A DNA stretch of 64,000 bases from Telmatactis stephensoni (GCA_029948255.1 JALIZF010001799.1:124001-188000), one strand, 5' to 3'. Positions 1 through 10,090 are shown, counted from the first letter of the stretch. Made by a program: numbers and translations. Notes: generated by a model not told the origin, from the sequence alone.

Positions 1-214
1 CCTCTCCCTTCTCCCTAGTCCCCCTCTCCTTTTCCATTCCTTCTCCTTCCCCTTTCCCCCTCAATCCCCTGGAGAGCCTGTAGGCAGGCTACATAGATTT
101 GATGTTCGTAGCATCGAATAGTCCATATGTAAAATAAGCATTTGTAGTGCAGCTTTTCAATGTTTGTCAATAGACGTTTGTTGCATGTTGTGCAAGCAGA
201 GTTGTGGAGAACAT

Positions 215-2866
215 TTAACGTTCTACAATCTCATACTTCTGATTGTGTTCTTCGCATAGCCATAGCCATTCGTTGTACTTATCAACATACGTACAAACCA
301 AAGGACCAAAGTCACGTCCTGTTGCTTTAATCTCAAGGAATCGAGACAGTTCACTGCGTTGAAGGCCGCGCGATGATTTCAGATCCTTCAGATCGTCGCT
401 TGATGAGCCAACAGATGCCTTCAGATGAGGGTACTTGTCAAGATAATCGTCTAGAAGAGCCTCGAGTTTCTGACGGGCGCTTTCAGCTGCACTTGCTGCT
501 GCTACACCAGCTTTACAATGAGGCTCAATAGCAGAAGCTATTTTGAAAGGTGCACCAAGAGCTGAGATGACACGCAAAACTTTACACACTCGACTGCCAT
601 ATTTCTCGAATAAATCCTTAGGTTTGCCAACACGGAATCCAGGAGAGGCTAGAAAGTGCCATTCTCCAGGACATTCACAAAGGAGGTGGACGGCATATCC
701 ATCTTTCAAGTACGAGTAAACAAAACGATCCAACAAAGAAAGACTCTCCAAGTTAATGGGCAAAACAGCAAAGAGTTTGGGACAGACCTGGTCTTCCAGG
801 GTTTCGCCCACAATTCGTCCAGTTTGACCAACTAGTAACGGTACCACAAAAGAAGAACTCAGTTTTCCAGCCAAAATCTCATTCAAACTGCCAACCTCGT
901 GTCCCTTGGGACAAAGTCTGACATCATAATCATCAAGTTTAAAGCTGGATGGATTGGTGACTTTCTTCAGCTCACATTCTGGACATAAAATGCGTTCTTT
1001 GTAAGTGATGCCTGGATAACGACGAGATTTCACATCTGTGACAATGGATCTAATACCTGGTAACATACTACAAGGTCTTGGTCCCCGTATGGTCACCTTC
1101 AAAGAGTTATTGTAGGGCATCATCTCTAGATGGATTCTATGGAGGGATGACGGTTCTTTTAGACCATCTGCGTCGCTCTCACTAGCATCACTCGTCTTCG
1201 GATATTCTTCGTAGTGATTATGAAATGGGCACACACACTGTTCCTGAGTGATGTACACCACGTTGAAGCGGTAGTAGAGAGGTTGCACGTTGCAAGGAAA
1301 GGACGACCGCTTGTTGTTGATGGCCACAATCAAATCTGCAAAGAATGAGGCAGGTACAAAGCTAAACAAGAACAAAAGACTCGTTTGGTTTTCATTCTGC
1401 TTTGGCAGTGGTGGCCACATTTCTCGATCTGGCCATCCCACAGGAAGTTTGCAGGGGAATAATTCTTCCATCTCCGAAATGGCAAAGCACAGACCCACAC
1501 TTCTAAACAGACAAATGAGTTTGGAACGGTTGTCCTCAGCCAAATGAGACCAAACTTCAGGTAGTTCTGAATGGCGTATTACCCCTTCGCAAATGGCGTC
1601 CACACTTGAACGATAAGAGATGAGTGTCCGAAGCTGGTCGGAGAGCCACTGAGGATCCAAAATGACGATGTCTTTCATTTCAGGTATGTCTTCATACCAG
1701 AGGAAATCGCCTTGAGAGTGAAAGAATCGCAGCATAGGTACAAATGATTGTTGATTGATTAATCCTACTTGATATGTAAGATCACGAACACGAGACAATG
1801 TGAACAGAGGTTTTTTCTTCAATTCTTCATCTTTTGAAAGCATTTTGGAAATAGTCTCGCGGAGCAACAACCACCTTTGAGGTATTTGTTCAGTTGATGC
1901 GTACTTCTTGAGGCCATCAACGGCTGAACTTACTTTGAGTTTCAGCTTCTGTATGTTCTTGTTGGTGATGCCACTTACTTCATAGTAACCTAAAATATGT
2001 GGAATGATGCTGGAGTCAGAATCAATTGCAGCTGGGTTGTCACGGGTAAATGAAAGTCCATCAATACTAGTTGAACCATCATGGGCACGAACCTTGTCTG
2101 GATTACAAAGCAAACATTCTTCATAAAAAGAAGAACGATGTTGTGCAAGGTACTTTTCCAGTATTTCGCCCAGTAAGGTACGAATTTTAAGACACACCTC
2201 TTGGTTTAGCATCGGATAATCGATGTGGGTACCAACAACGATGGCACAGGAATGCGGGTCTTGGCAGGCAATTGTCTGAAGCCAAAGTTCAAGTCTGCAG
2301 AACTGTTCGTTGGAACGTGCGTCTTTGGAAACTACAAATTGACTTAAATTGAATACAGCCAAATGAAGGCAGTCAGGAGAGAAAAACAGCGAATGTGTAT
2401 TCAGATATTCAACATCTCCAGCAAGGTCATAAACTTTGCAGTCCGTCCTTTGCAGCTGTAGAACTGAGATCTCCACGCCGTCCGTCTTGTCTGGTGGAGA
2501 AGTGTTCGAAAACCACTGTGACAAGGGGCTTCTCTTTAAACTTTTTACAAGCGTACTTTTACCAACGCCTTCTTGTCCTGAGATCATCAGTTTAGCCTCT
2601 CGGTTATCTACCGGCTCTTCCTGAAGTGCTTTCAGGTACTGGATGATGTCTTGGGTCGATTTATTGAAGACTTGCCGTGGTGGAAAGATCATCTTGTCTT
2701 GATCACAATGGAGGACACAAAGTTGTTCAAGTCCACCGAGGGTTATTGGAAGTTTCGTAAAGCCATTGCGAGTAATATCTAAAACTTGCAAGTTGCTGAG
2801 CCTCCCTACTGCAGGAGGGACTTCTGCTGTTTCTGTGTCACACTGCCTCAGGACAAGATGTGTCAA
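215..2866 (-). CDS. LRR-ROC-COR (Roco-type, MFHAS1-like) GTPase, downstream part of an interrupted ORF
   Basis: This 883-codon uninterrupted frame encodes a Roco-family protein. Residues 1-60 are leucine-rich repeats (LSNLQVLDITRN...LP). A P-loop GQEGVGKS lies at about 97-104, a G3-like DLAG at about 147-150 and a G4-like GTHID at about 212-216, so this is a ROC GTPase domain. The following roughly 300 residues, with alternating helical and hydrophobic stretches, fit a COR domain. No kinase motifs follow, so it resembles MFHAS1-type proteins rather than LRRK. Family members are intracellular signalling GTPases that dimerise through COR. The methionine at 2866 lies inside an LRR, so it is probably not the natural start: the frame continues upstream through one TAA into the ORF at 2912-4018. 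Function beyond GTP binding is not known from the sequence. Confidence 0.8.
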   Translation of the reverse strand: MTHLVLRQCDTETAEVPPAVGRLSNLQVLDITRNGFTKLPITLGGLEQLCVLHCDQDKMIFPPRQVFNKSTQDIIQYLKALQEEPVDNREAKLMISGQEGVGKSTLVKSLKRSPLSQWFSNTSPPDKTDGVEISVLQLQRTDCKVYDLAGDVEYLNTHSLFFSPDCLHLAVFNLSQFVVSKDARSNEQFCRLELWLQTIACQDPHSCAIVVGTHIDYPMLNQEVCLKIRTLLGEILEKYLAQHRSSFYEECLLCNPDKVRAHDGSTSIDGLSFTRDNPAAIDSDSSIIPHILGYYEVSGITNKNIQKLKLKVSSAVDGLKKYASTEQIPQRWLLLRETISKMLSKDEELKKKPLFTLSRVRDLTYQVGLINQQSFVPMLRFFHSQGDFLWYEDIPEMKDIVILDPQWLSDQLRTLISYRSSVDAICEGVIRHSELPEVWSHLAEDNRSKLICLFRSVGLCFAISEMEELFPCKLPVGWPDREMWPPLPKQNENQTSLLFLFSFVPASFFADLIVAINNKRSSFPCNVQPLYYRFNVVYITQEQCVCPFHNHYEEYPKTSDASESDADGLKEPSSLHRIHLEMMPYNNSLKVTIRGPRPCSMLPGIRSIVTDVKSRRYPGITYKERILCPECELKKVTNPSSFKLDDYDVRLCPKGHEVGSLNEILAGKLSSSFVVPLLVGQTGRIVGETLEDQVCPKLFAVLPINLESLSLLDRFVYSYLKDGYAVHLLCECPGEWHFLASPGFRVGKPKDLFEKYGSRVCKVLRVISALGAPFKIASAIEPHCKAGVAAASAAESARQKLEALLDDYLDKYPHLKASVGSSSDDLKDLKSSRGLQRSELSRFLEIKATGRDFGPLVCTYVDKYNEWLWLCEEHNQKYEIVER

Positions 2867-2911
2867 TGACTGGACAATATTTGAAGGAAAGCTAAGACTG
2901 TTAAAATCAAC

Positions 2912-4018
2912 TTAAGTCTCGACAATGACAAGATTTTGTAATCCTTTCAAGGCAGAAATACATTTGAGCGACAGTGATCCGCAACAACAAATAATCATCA
3001 GACTTCGAACAGTGATTGCTGCACAGGAGAGAATCAATTCTTCAACAGCAGAGCAATGTTGTTGTACAAAACGCAGTGAAGTAGGACCTGTCATACACAC
3101 CAAATCATCTTCTGTTACAGCTTGAATATCATGGTACGTTTGATGTTTCAATTCATCAATACACCATATTGTAACATTGTTGCCATATAAACTGCTATAA
3201 TGACTTTCTCTTTCATAAATCATCGCAAAAACTAAAATGAATGTACTTAATTCCAGATTTCTACAGAAAAAAAGATCTTCCAAAGAAACTTCAGATTTGG
3301 ATGCAATATCAAACAACTTATTGTCAATAAACTCCAGTTGGTTTGTCATTGATCGTGTGGCAGGTCTAGCGCGAGCCAAAAGTACATGTATTACATTTAA
3401 CCATTCATCGTTCATCTGAAACTTATTAAGAATCAAACGTCTTAAACTAATATTGGCTATTCCAAACGTATGCAGTTGATATAATCTATAAATCAAATGC
3501 TTTCCCCTATTTAATACTGTACGGATTGCTTCCTCTAATACTTTACGAACACCTTGACCTGACTTCGCAGAACATTCGATGTACTTGTCGACCCTAAAAA
3601 CACGAGCAAGACATTGTCCAAATTCTTCTGGAAAGAGATCAGATTGTGGTAAGCGGTGGTCTTGTCTAAGATCACTCTTCATTCCAACAAGTACTATCGG
3701 CTTCGGTGTGAAATTTGCACAAAAAGCGGGAATTAATTTGCTTATTTCTTCTAGAGTTCTGGGTTTGTCAATGGCAAAAGCCAGAACAATAACGTTAGGG
3801 ATGATATCAATTTCGTTTGATTCAATGAAATTTGCAATCATTTTTACCCCATGAAGCACAAAAGAATGTTTTATATTTCTATGTATTTGAAGTATTTTCC
3901 TCTTGTCCTCTACCTGGTACACAGGGTACTTGTCCTCCGCATCAAGATTATCACCTATCCAATTGAGAATTAAAGAGGTCTTTCCAACACCAGTGGCACC
4001 ATACACCTGAATATTCAT
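2912..4018 (-). CDS. Ras/Rho-like GTPase domain followed by start of LRR; same frame as 215-2866 ORF
   Basis: A 368-codon ORF. It begins with a P-loop GATGVGKTS (residues 7-15) and has a G4-like VGMKSD (111-116) and G5-like ECSAK (148-152), in the order of Ras superfamily GTPases and with a Rho-like flavour. I see no clear DxxG switch II motif, so hydrolysis may be altered. Residues 165-330 are helical and unrecognised. The last 25 residues look like a leucine-rich repeat cut off in mid-repeat. Its stop TAA (2912-2914) is in the same frame as the ROC-COR ORF, and translation past the stop gives an uninterrupted LRR joining the two. The most likely reading is one gene of about 1,270 codons, upstream Ras-like domain plus LRR-ROC-COR, with a nonsense codon. 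Alternatives are a base-call error, an inactive allele or two adjacent genes. Confidence 0.7.
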   Translation of the reverse strand: MNIQVYGATGVGKTSLILNWIGDNLDAEDKYPVYQVEDKRKILQIHRNIKHSFVLHGVKMIANFIESNEIDIIPNVIVLAFAIDKPRTLEEISKLIPAFCANFTPKPIVLVGMKSDLRQDHRLPQSDLFPEEFGQCLARVFRVDKYIECSAKSGQGVRKVLEEAIRTVLNRGKHLIYRLYQLHTFGIANISLRRLILNKFQMNDEWLNVIHVLLARARPATRSMTNQLEFIDNKLFDIASKSEVSLEDLFFCRNLELSTFILVFAMIYERESHYSSLYGNNVTIWCIDELKHQTYHDIQAVTEDDLVCMTGPTSLRFVQQHCSAVEELILSCAAITVRSLMIICCCGSLSLKCISALKGLQNLVIVET

Positions 4019-4738
4019 AGTTTTTACGGGAGCTCCCCTACCAACTGAACAGCAGATGACATACCTCAGCCTGCAAAAAGCATCTGTAAAATATACAAGA
4101 CTGAATCATTCATGTGACAGTACAGCTTTATCTTGTATTTTCCCGCAATTCAGTTTCATTTCTGCCATGGGATTTAATAAAGTTATTATTATTACAGCGT
4201 ATGAAATTATTGTGATCATTCACATGCGCGCAAAGGTTTCTGAGTTTATTAACCATTCTTGCGCAGGCAAGCGAGGACAAAAATAGGCGCTTGTTAAGCG
4301 CATGTGGCTACAGCCTTATCTGCTTATGGGATAGAAATAAAAGCGTCAGTAAGTTAATGAGATACAGTGTTGAAATACTGGCTATTTACTGTAATTTCTT
4401 ACATCAGACTACTGAGCGCTTAGATGACTAGTAAGGTTGCTTTTTGTATATAAATCTTTATATATTGTTTCTTTGCTGTAACTCCAGAAACATGAAAGTG
4501 TAGCTGTCAAACAAATGCCAAAAATAATTTTTTTCGTAGAAGATAATGTAACAAAATGTAATTAAATATTCACAGCCACTAAACAACTTACTACGCGCCC
4601 GACATAAAAGTGTTCGAAACACAATAGGTTGAGTCACTTCTAATTTAGTAAACAAACAGACGATTGGAATATAAAGCAGGTAGAGTGCAAATACTATATC
4701 CGTGAAATAGATAGGATTAATTAGGTGATAGTTAGTGC
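4019..4738. other. Intergenic, no gene seen
   Basis: This AT-rich stretch lies upstream of the minus-strand GTPase ORF. It probably contains that gene's 5' UTR and promoter, but no specific element could be identified. Short ORFs here lack any recognisable domain. Confidence 0.4.
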
Positions 4739-4742
4739 TTAA

Positions 4743-5016
4743 TTAGACAAGACATAGGAATTCAGTCAGGCATAACAGTTGCACGGGCTTTTGCTAGATC
4801 AACGACTCAGTACGCAAATTAACGTGTTTTCTAACATGTTTATTATTTTTGAGCTGAACTTGTCAAAAAAAAGCGAACATGTCGAATTATGACTTGAAAA
4901 ATCATGCACAATAAAATATTGTTTCAGTTTTTGTGAGTATTTTTATGTGTCTTGTGTGCACGTACACTTTCCTATACTCGTCACGGCTAGCCTAATTAAA
5001 CTTAGGCAACACATAG
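4743..5016. repeat. Left arm of long inverted repeat
   Basis: The reverse complement of this stretch recurs at about 25811-26105, with small indels in the inner part. The outer end carries TTAA. Confidence 0.8.
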
Positions 5017-5029
5017 AGTGCAAATAATA

Positions 5030-5170
5030 GAGTGATTTTCATTGGACTGTGAAATACTAACTAGCTATTAGTGTATAGCAGTCAAAATTCAACAAAAGGA
5101 AACAATGGAATTGGGATCTACTAGTGTGTATTAGCTTAGTAACTATTTCACAGTCCGATGAAAATCACTC
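5030..5170. mobile_element. MITE, TA target site, GAGTGATTTTC ends
   Basis: A 141 bp palindromic element with terminal inverted repeats GAGTGATTTTCATTGGACTG / CAGTCCGATGAAAATCACTC. It is flanked by TA on both sides (5028-5029, 5171-5172), as for Tc1/mariner-derived MITEs. It carries no coding capacity. Confidence 0.8.
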
Positions 5171-5172
5171 TA

Positions 5173-5315
5173 GAGCGATAACACTAAAACCGTGAAACAA
5201 GTACTAACTAAAAAGTACAAATAGTACTAATGAAACAATAGAAAACAAAGGGTTTTGCTAGCTATTTGTCTCTATTTAGTTGCTAAGTTATTTCACGGTT
5301 TTAGTGTTATCGCTC
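5173..5315. mobile_element. MITE abutting the previous one, sharing its TA
   Basis: A 143 bp element with inverted ends GAGCGATAACACTAAAACCG / CGGTTTTAGTGTTATCGCTC. Flanking TAs are at 5171-5172 and 5316-5317; the left TA is also the right target site of the neighbouring MITE. The two belong to related families. Confidence 0.8.
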
Positions 5316-5386
5316 TATACCCGTGAAATAGATAGCTAACTAACTATAGTGATTTTCATTTGACCGTGAAAGATTTGTCAAACTAA

Positions 5387-5661
5387 GGCCCAGGGCAAAC
5401 GTCGAATCTTAGTCGAATTTAATTCGTCGAACCTATTTATTTTGAAATAGGCGCATGAATGGTGCGACGTTTGCTGCAATTAAATTTGACTCAAATTAAT
5501 TGATTCGACTCTAGCATGGGTTCGACTTGCCAAGTCGGATAATGCGACAGCGGTTCGGCACAGGTGCGACGTTTGCTACCACGCTGGAATGAAGTCGACT
5601 CTTTGTCGCACCTATTTTAAATGTATTCGACGCGACTTAGATTCGACGTTTGCCCTAGGCC
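5387..5661. mobile_element. PIF/Harbinger-like MITE with TAA target duplication
   Basis: A 275 bp element with ends GGCCCAGGGCAAACGTCGAA and, inverted, GGCCTAGGGCAAACGTCGAA (one mismatch). It is flanked by TAA at 5384-5386 and 5662-5664. The interior is rich in TCGA motifs. The three-base TAA target duplication is characteristic of PIF/Harbinger transposition. Confidence 0.75.
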
Positions 5662-5756
5662 TAATAGTTGGCAGTAGACTCTAAAGCCATTGTTTTCTTT
5701 TGTTTCTTATCAACTACTACAAACTAAATGGTCATTTTTCTGAGACATACTAGCAG

Positions 5757-6669
5757 TCGAGTCAGGATTTCGAGTTGGATTTTCGAGTTGGATTTTCGAG
5801 TTGGATTTTCGAGTTGGATTTCCGTGTAGGATTTTATTATTTTATTATTACTATTTGAGTGATTATTACAACACTTTTTTTTTACTTTAACCAATCGTAA
5901 TGTACCATATTCATTCGGCTGCTCTTCACTGGAGCGCATGTTGCTTTTCCGAAAATGCGCTTTGAAAGAGCAATTTTTGTGGGTAAATAGGTTGCAAACA
6001 AATATTCTATTTCATTATTACTTAACAACAAAACCGCGTGTGAAAAATAAGTTAATTTGTTTGTTGTAAAATTTAGTGAACGATTTTCGTCGTTTTTCAT
6101 TCCGTCGTCCGCGGTCCTCCAGTCTTGGGGTACTAATCCATGAACGGGCATATACAATATGTTGTTTGTTTGCTTTTTTATTTTATTTTTTTATTTTGAT
6201 TTACTTTTATTTTTCAAATCCATTTCGGCTTGGATTTAATCCTACGCTACAACGCCAACGTATTTGGTTAGGACGTCAACATTTTGAGCTTTTATTAGTG
6301 CGATTAAAATTGGCAAGCACGTAATAATCAGACAATTATTTTAAAATTTATTTTAAAATCTTGCTACTAGATAGCCGTAGGTCGCACTGTACGTCAAGTC
6401 TCAATCTCCAACTGTGTTACTTCATTACATCAATAACACATCAGTAACAGGAGTCACAGATAGTGGTCCGATGTCACGCAATACCGTGCCGTTGATAATA
6501 GTATCATGGTACTTTTGATTGTTCTATCATTCACGATATAATATTTTACGTTAGCCTACGCGGAGGAATTCTAAACGAGAATCCTACACGAAAATCCAAC
6601 TCGAGAATCCAACTCGTGAATCCAACTCGTAAATCCAACTCGAAAATCCAACTCGAAATCCTGACTCGA
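5757..6669. repeat. Inverted arrays of a 13 bp unit (GAGTTGGATTTTC)
   Basis: The left array (about 5757-5833) repeats GAGTTGGATTTTC four times. The right array (about 6577-6669) holds five or more units in inverse orientation. Both start from GAGTCAGGATTTCG or its complement, so the arrays form the ends of a roughly 0.9 kb unit. Such subterminal repeats are usually transposase-binding sites; that role is inferred. Confidence 0.6.
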
Positions 6670-6845
6670 AAAATAGGTATCCTCCATTATTCTTTCACGG
6701 TCAAATGAAAATCACTCTAATTCCTAACAAGACGCACACGTGCGTTCACTCGTGCCCTTAGTCCAGTCCCAGACTCTCTTTCTTGCCGCTCCAGGACTCG
6801 CGGAGAAAGAGAGTCCAGTATAACTTGCATGCGCATGTCAGCTTA

Positions 6846-6889
6846 GTGACCACGCGATCACCACATTCATGTGGTGATCGCGTGGTTAC
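6846..6889. repeat. 21 bp hairpin with 2 nt loop
   Basis: The left arm contains CCACGCGATCACCACAT and the right arm its complement ATGTGGTGATCGCGTGG, with a TC loop and one mismatch near the base. Confidence 0.85.
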
Positions 6890-6917
6890 AAATCCTAAAG
6901 TCATCTAATGATTCAAG

Positions 6918-7127
6918 ATGGCTGAAGAAGAAAGTGTTTTGTATACACGATATCAGTCTCATTTCGGAAAGCCATTTGTTGATTCAGTGAGCTATGCACT
7001 TGGAAAAACCAACTATAATCTTTTACCAAAGTTTGAGCAGTTACAGGCCATTTACGGATGGACAGTTGGGAAAGACGTATTTGTGAATTGTTCGATACGC
7101 ATCACTACCACTGCTACCAAACACTGA
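6918..7127 (+). pseudogene. RecQ-like helicase N-terminal fragment
   Basis: This short ORF reads through PKFEQLQAIYGWTVGKDVFV. It resembles the region just before the Walker A motif of RecQ-family helicases (PEQ..AI....GKDVFV.LPTG.GKS). The reading then diverges and stops before any Walker A motif, so only the edge of the helicase domain is present. A strong start context (AAGATGGCTGAAGAAG) suggests it derives from the first exon of a gene. It sits inside an inverted-repeat element, which suggests gene-fragment capture; the assignment rests on a short motif. Confidence 0.45.
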
Positions 7128-7266
7128 CATTTGCATATTGCAAGCTCGCAAAATACTAATTAATCAATTGATTGGCTCATTTTGCACATGCGCATGCAAG
7201 TTATACTGGACTCTCTTTCTCCGCGAGTCCTGGAGCGGCAAGAAAGAGAGTCTGGGACTGGACTAT

Positions 7267-7600
7267 CGTGCCCTGGGAGCCCCTTTTAGGAGAGGCTTCA
7301 ATGACCGGCCCCGTTCGTACTCTTCCCCGAGCCGTTTCACGCATTCTTCACTTAACCGTAACATAATAAAGATCTTTTTTGACCTTTTCAAAGAATATCT
7401 GATTAGTCAATTTGTCTGTCAGCAGCTATTAGTGTTTGCCTTCAGTTTGTCCTTCTAATTATCATGCATGGGTATTAGATATCTCAGTCCGACATGCAAA
7501 AATATACCAGTTTATTCAACTTTTTATTTCACTATATATCTTAATTGTTTGCTGTAAAGACTTCTACAACGACGCTTTTGACACAGTAACAAATCGTGTA
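7267..7600. repeat. Dispersed repeat (CTCGTGCCC family), partial copy
   Basis: From CGTGCCCTGGGAGCCCC to AAATCGTGTATTTTT this stretch matches the copies at 8568, 10708 and 11663/25206. It contains the shared segments CCGAGCCGTTTCACGCATTC and TTGTTTGCTGTAAAGACTTC. Confidence 0.75.
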
Positions 7601-7706
7601 TTTTTTGTGGTTACTGGCTTTATGCCAGTAACCACAAATAATACACGATTTGTTATTTGTTACAAATAATAGTGTGTTACTGGCTTTATGCCAGTAACAC
7701 ACTATG
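7591..7706. repeat. Two consecutive hairpins with the same apex
   Basis: The first hairpin (about 7591-7650) pairs AAATCGTGTATT...GTGGTTACTGGC with GCCAGTAACCAC...AATACACGATTT. The second (about 7669-7706) pairs AGTGTGTTACTGGC with GCCAGTAACACACT. Both have the same TTTAT-type loop and TTACTGGC/GCCAGTAA apex. Confidence 0.8.
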
Positions 7707-7914
7707 CTATGGGCTTCATGCGTGCGTGCGTAATTCGAGAATCCCCGAAGTAGACACGAAGTGTCAACCCGAAAGATATGCGAACCTCGAGCGCCCGTCC
7801 GAGGGTGTCTAAGTCAATTATTAATAATCGAATATAGGCTTTGTGGTTATATAATATATCTCTTCAGACCAAATTGTTCAGTTTAGTTCATAAATATATC
7901 CTTTTCTAAACAAA

Positions 7915-8276
7915 CTTTAATCAGTTAGTTTTATAATCATTGATAACACTATTTTTGATTGTTTGAAAAAGCAATATATTTCAGTGAATAAAATGTACTT
8001 GTACATTTCTAAAACTTGTGTTGTCGTAGTCAGTTAGTTTTATAATCATTGCCAACGCTAGCCGTTTGTGATTGTTTGAAAAATTGCTTTAATTTACTCA
8101 AGGTGCTAAATATTTTGAACTGTGTGTGTCTGATCCTGGAGAATTATGTTCTGTAGTTCAACATTGAAGGTCAACTAGCAGTGTTTGTCACACAACGCAC
8201 AGGAGATAGACAAGAAACATTTGATATATCAGACAAAGTGGTGTACTTTCGTGAGTTTTAGGGGAACAGTTCTGCT
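7915..8276. repeat. Arm of an inverted repeat pair (with 9738-10090)
   Basis: This segment, including GACAAGAAACATTTGATATATC, is repeated in inverse orientation at about 9738-10090. A third copy lies at about 35404-35690. No coding capacity is seen. Confidence 0.75.
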
Positions 8277-8567
8277 AATGTGGATATCGATACACCAGCT
8301 ATTTTCTGCTCGCAGCATTTCACTTTCTATTAGAAACGGCTAGTTTACAATATATTTTGACTCAAGCGACAGCTTGTCTGGCTCTTTGATTTTTCAAAAG
8401 GAAATTTGAGAATTTCAAGAATTTCTTATCATTGACTGCACGTTTTAAGGATACCGTACTAAAGGAAAGATTGAAAACATTATGTATTTCAATGTTCTCT
8501 GTAATTAAATGGTATGGCTGAAATTTTTTGGCGTACAAACTAAAACTAGACGCACACGTGCGTTCAC

Positions 8568-9528
8568 TCGTGCCCCGGGAGCCCTTCAGTGACCGGCCCC
8601 GTGCGTACTCTTCCCCGAGCCGTTTCACGCATTCTTCACTTAACCGTAACATAATAAAGACCTTTTTTGACCTTTTTAGAGAATATCTGATTAGTCAATT
8701 TGTCTGTCAGCAGCTTAGTGTTTGCCTTTATCCCAACATGCAAAAATATACCAGTTTATTCAACTTTTTTATTTCACTATATATCTCAATTGTTTGCTGT
8801 AAAGACTTCTACAACGACGTTTTTGACACAATAACAAATCGTGTATTTTTTCGGCGTTCATGTTTCAGATGTTTTATCTATTACGTGACCAAACGCATCA
8901 GGTCAAATAGCGCCTTGATTCCATGAAAATATATAAATAAATTGTCTGGCCAGAATTGTGTTAAAATTCATTACAAAAACGTCTCAAGATCTCTTGAATG
9001 CTTGAATGAAAAATATAATTGACTTGCCTCTATATGCGTTAGTTTAGCAACATGTAGGGTGAGAAATTCGTAGATTTCCAGCTCAAAGGAATTGCTACGA
9101 GTCGCGAGAGCTTCAGTTTTCAAGTACTCCATCGGAGTTCGATATTTGGTCAAAGTATTGGAGATCAAGCTCAAAATAACAGCCCATTCTGAAGCTCTTA
9201 TAAGTGTCTAGGTACATCTCGAGTTAAAAGCTCCATTTTCTATTGTCTCACTGCTGGAAAAGCCTGTCTCTGAAAGCAATTTTTTGGGCTGTCCGCCATT
9301 TTGCATTCCTAAAGTTCCTGACTGGCGTTCACTTCGAGGGCCTTCGAAGAGTTCGCACTCGCTCAAAGGTGATGAATGAAGGGCATTGTTTCTTACGCTC
9401 TGAACCAATCAGGAGCTTTAACACGTGACCGATTGCGCAAGAAAGGCCTCTTCTGGCGGAGAAAAGAGAAAAAAAAAAACATTTGCAGTTTATAACTCGT
9501 TCCCGGCCTAAAGGCCTGGGCACGAGTA
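8568..9528. mobile_element. Non-autonomous element with ACTCGTGCCC ends
   Basis: The element begins ACTCGTGCCC and ends GGGCACGAGT, a perfect 10 bp inverted terminus. The interior matches the copies starting at 7267, 10708 and 11663. The small ORFs are not conserved between copies. Confidence 0.65.
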
Positions 9529-9737
9529 ATTAATACTATTAGAAAGTCAATGATTACAAAGCAACAGCTACTTTAAAATATCAAAGAAAATAGACCGAGG
9601 TCCAACAGGTCACCCAAACAGGACGGTGTGCTTTCGTGACGCTACATGAGTCTGCAACATCATGCAATACAGGCATTTGTCAACATGTGAATCGCTGTTA
9701 CCCTAGCAGCTATAAAATTACTTAACTGTTCCCCTAA

Positions 9738-10090
9738 AACGCACGAAAGTACACCGCTTTGTCTGATATATCAAATGTTTCTTGTCTATCTCCTGTGCGT
9801 TGTGTGACGAACACTGCTAGTTGACCTTCAATGTTGAACTACAGAACATAATTCTCCAGGATCAGACACACACAGTTCAAAATATTTAGCACCTTGAGTT
9901 AACTTAAAGCAATTTTTCAAACAATCACAAACGGCTAGCGTTGGCAATCAGATTATAAAACTAACAGTGACTACGACAACACAAGTTTTAGAAATGTACA
10001 AGTATACATTTTATTCAATGAAATATATTGCTTTTTTAAACAATCACAAACAGTGCTAGCAATGATTATAAAACTAACTGATTAAAGTTT
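9738..10090. repeat. Second arm of the inverted pair with 7915-8276
   Basis: This is an inverse copy of 7915-8276 (for example GATATATCAAATGTTTCTTG), with small indels between the arms. The ACTCGTGCCC element lies between the arms. Confidence 0.75.

Larger units (their letters stand above)
5347..6719. mobile_element. 1.37 kb non-autonomous element with GTGATTTTCATTTGACCGTG ends
   Basis: The left end GTGATTTTCATTTGACCGTG and the right end CACGGTCAAATGAAAATCAC are inverted repeats of the same TIR type as the MITEs at 5030 and 55064. The interior holds two further inverted structures: the Harbinger-like MITE at 5387-5661 and a tandem/inverted array at 5757-6669. Small ORFs inside have no recognisable domain. 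Confidence 0.6.
6761..7263. mobile_element. Element with 78 bp terminal inverted repeats carrying a helicase fragment
   Basis: Positions 6761-6838 and 7186-7263 are inverted copies of each other, containing GTCCAGTCCCAGACTCTC and CGCGGAGAAAGAGAGTCC. The interior holds a strong hairpin (6846-6889) and a short RecQ-like coding fragment (6918-7127). No transposase is present. Confidence 0.65.

Noticed and set aside
5724..6324. Small ORFs inside the 5347-6719 element as transposase
   Set aside because: They have no DDE pattern, DNA-binding motif or conserved stretch.
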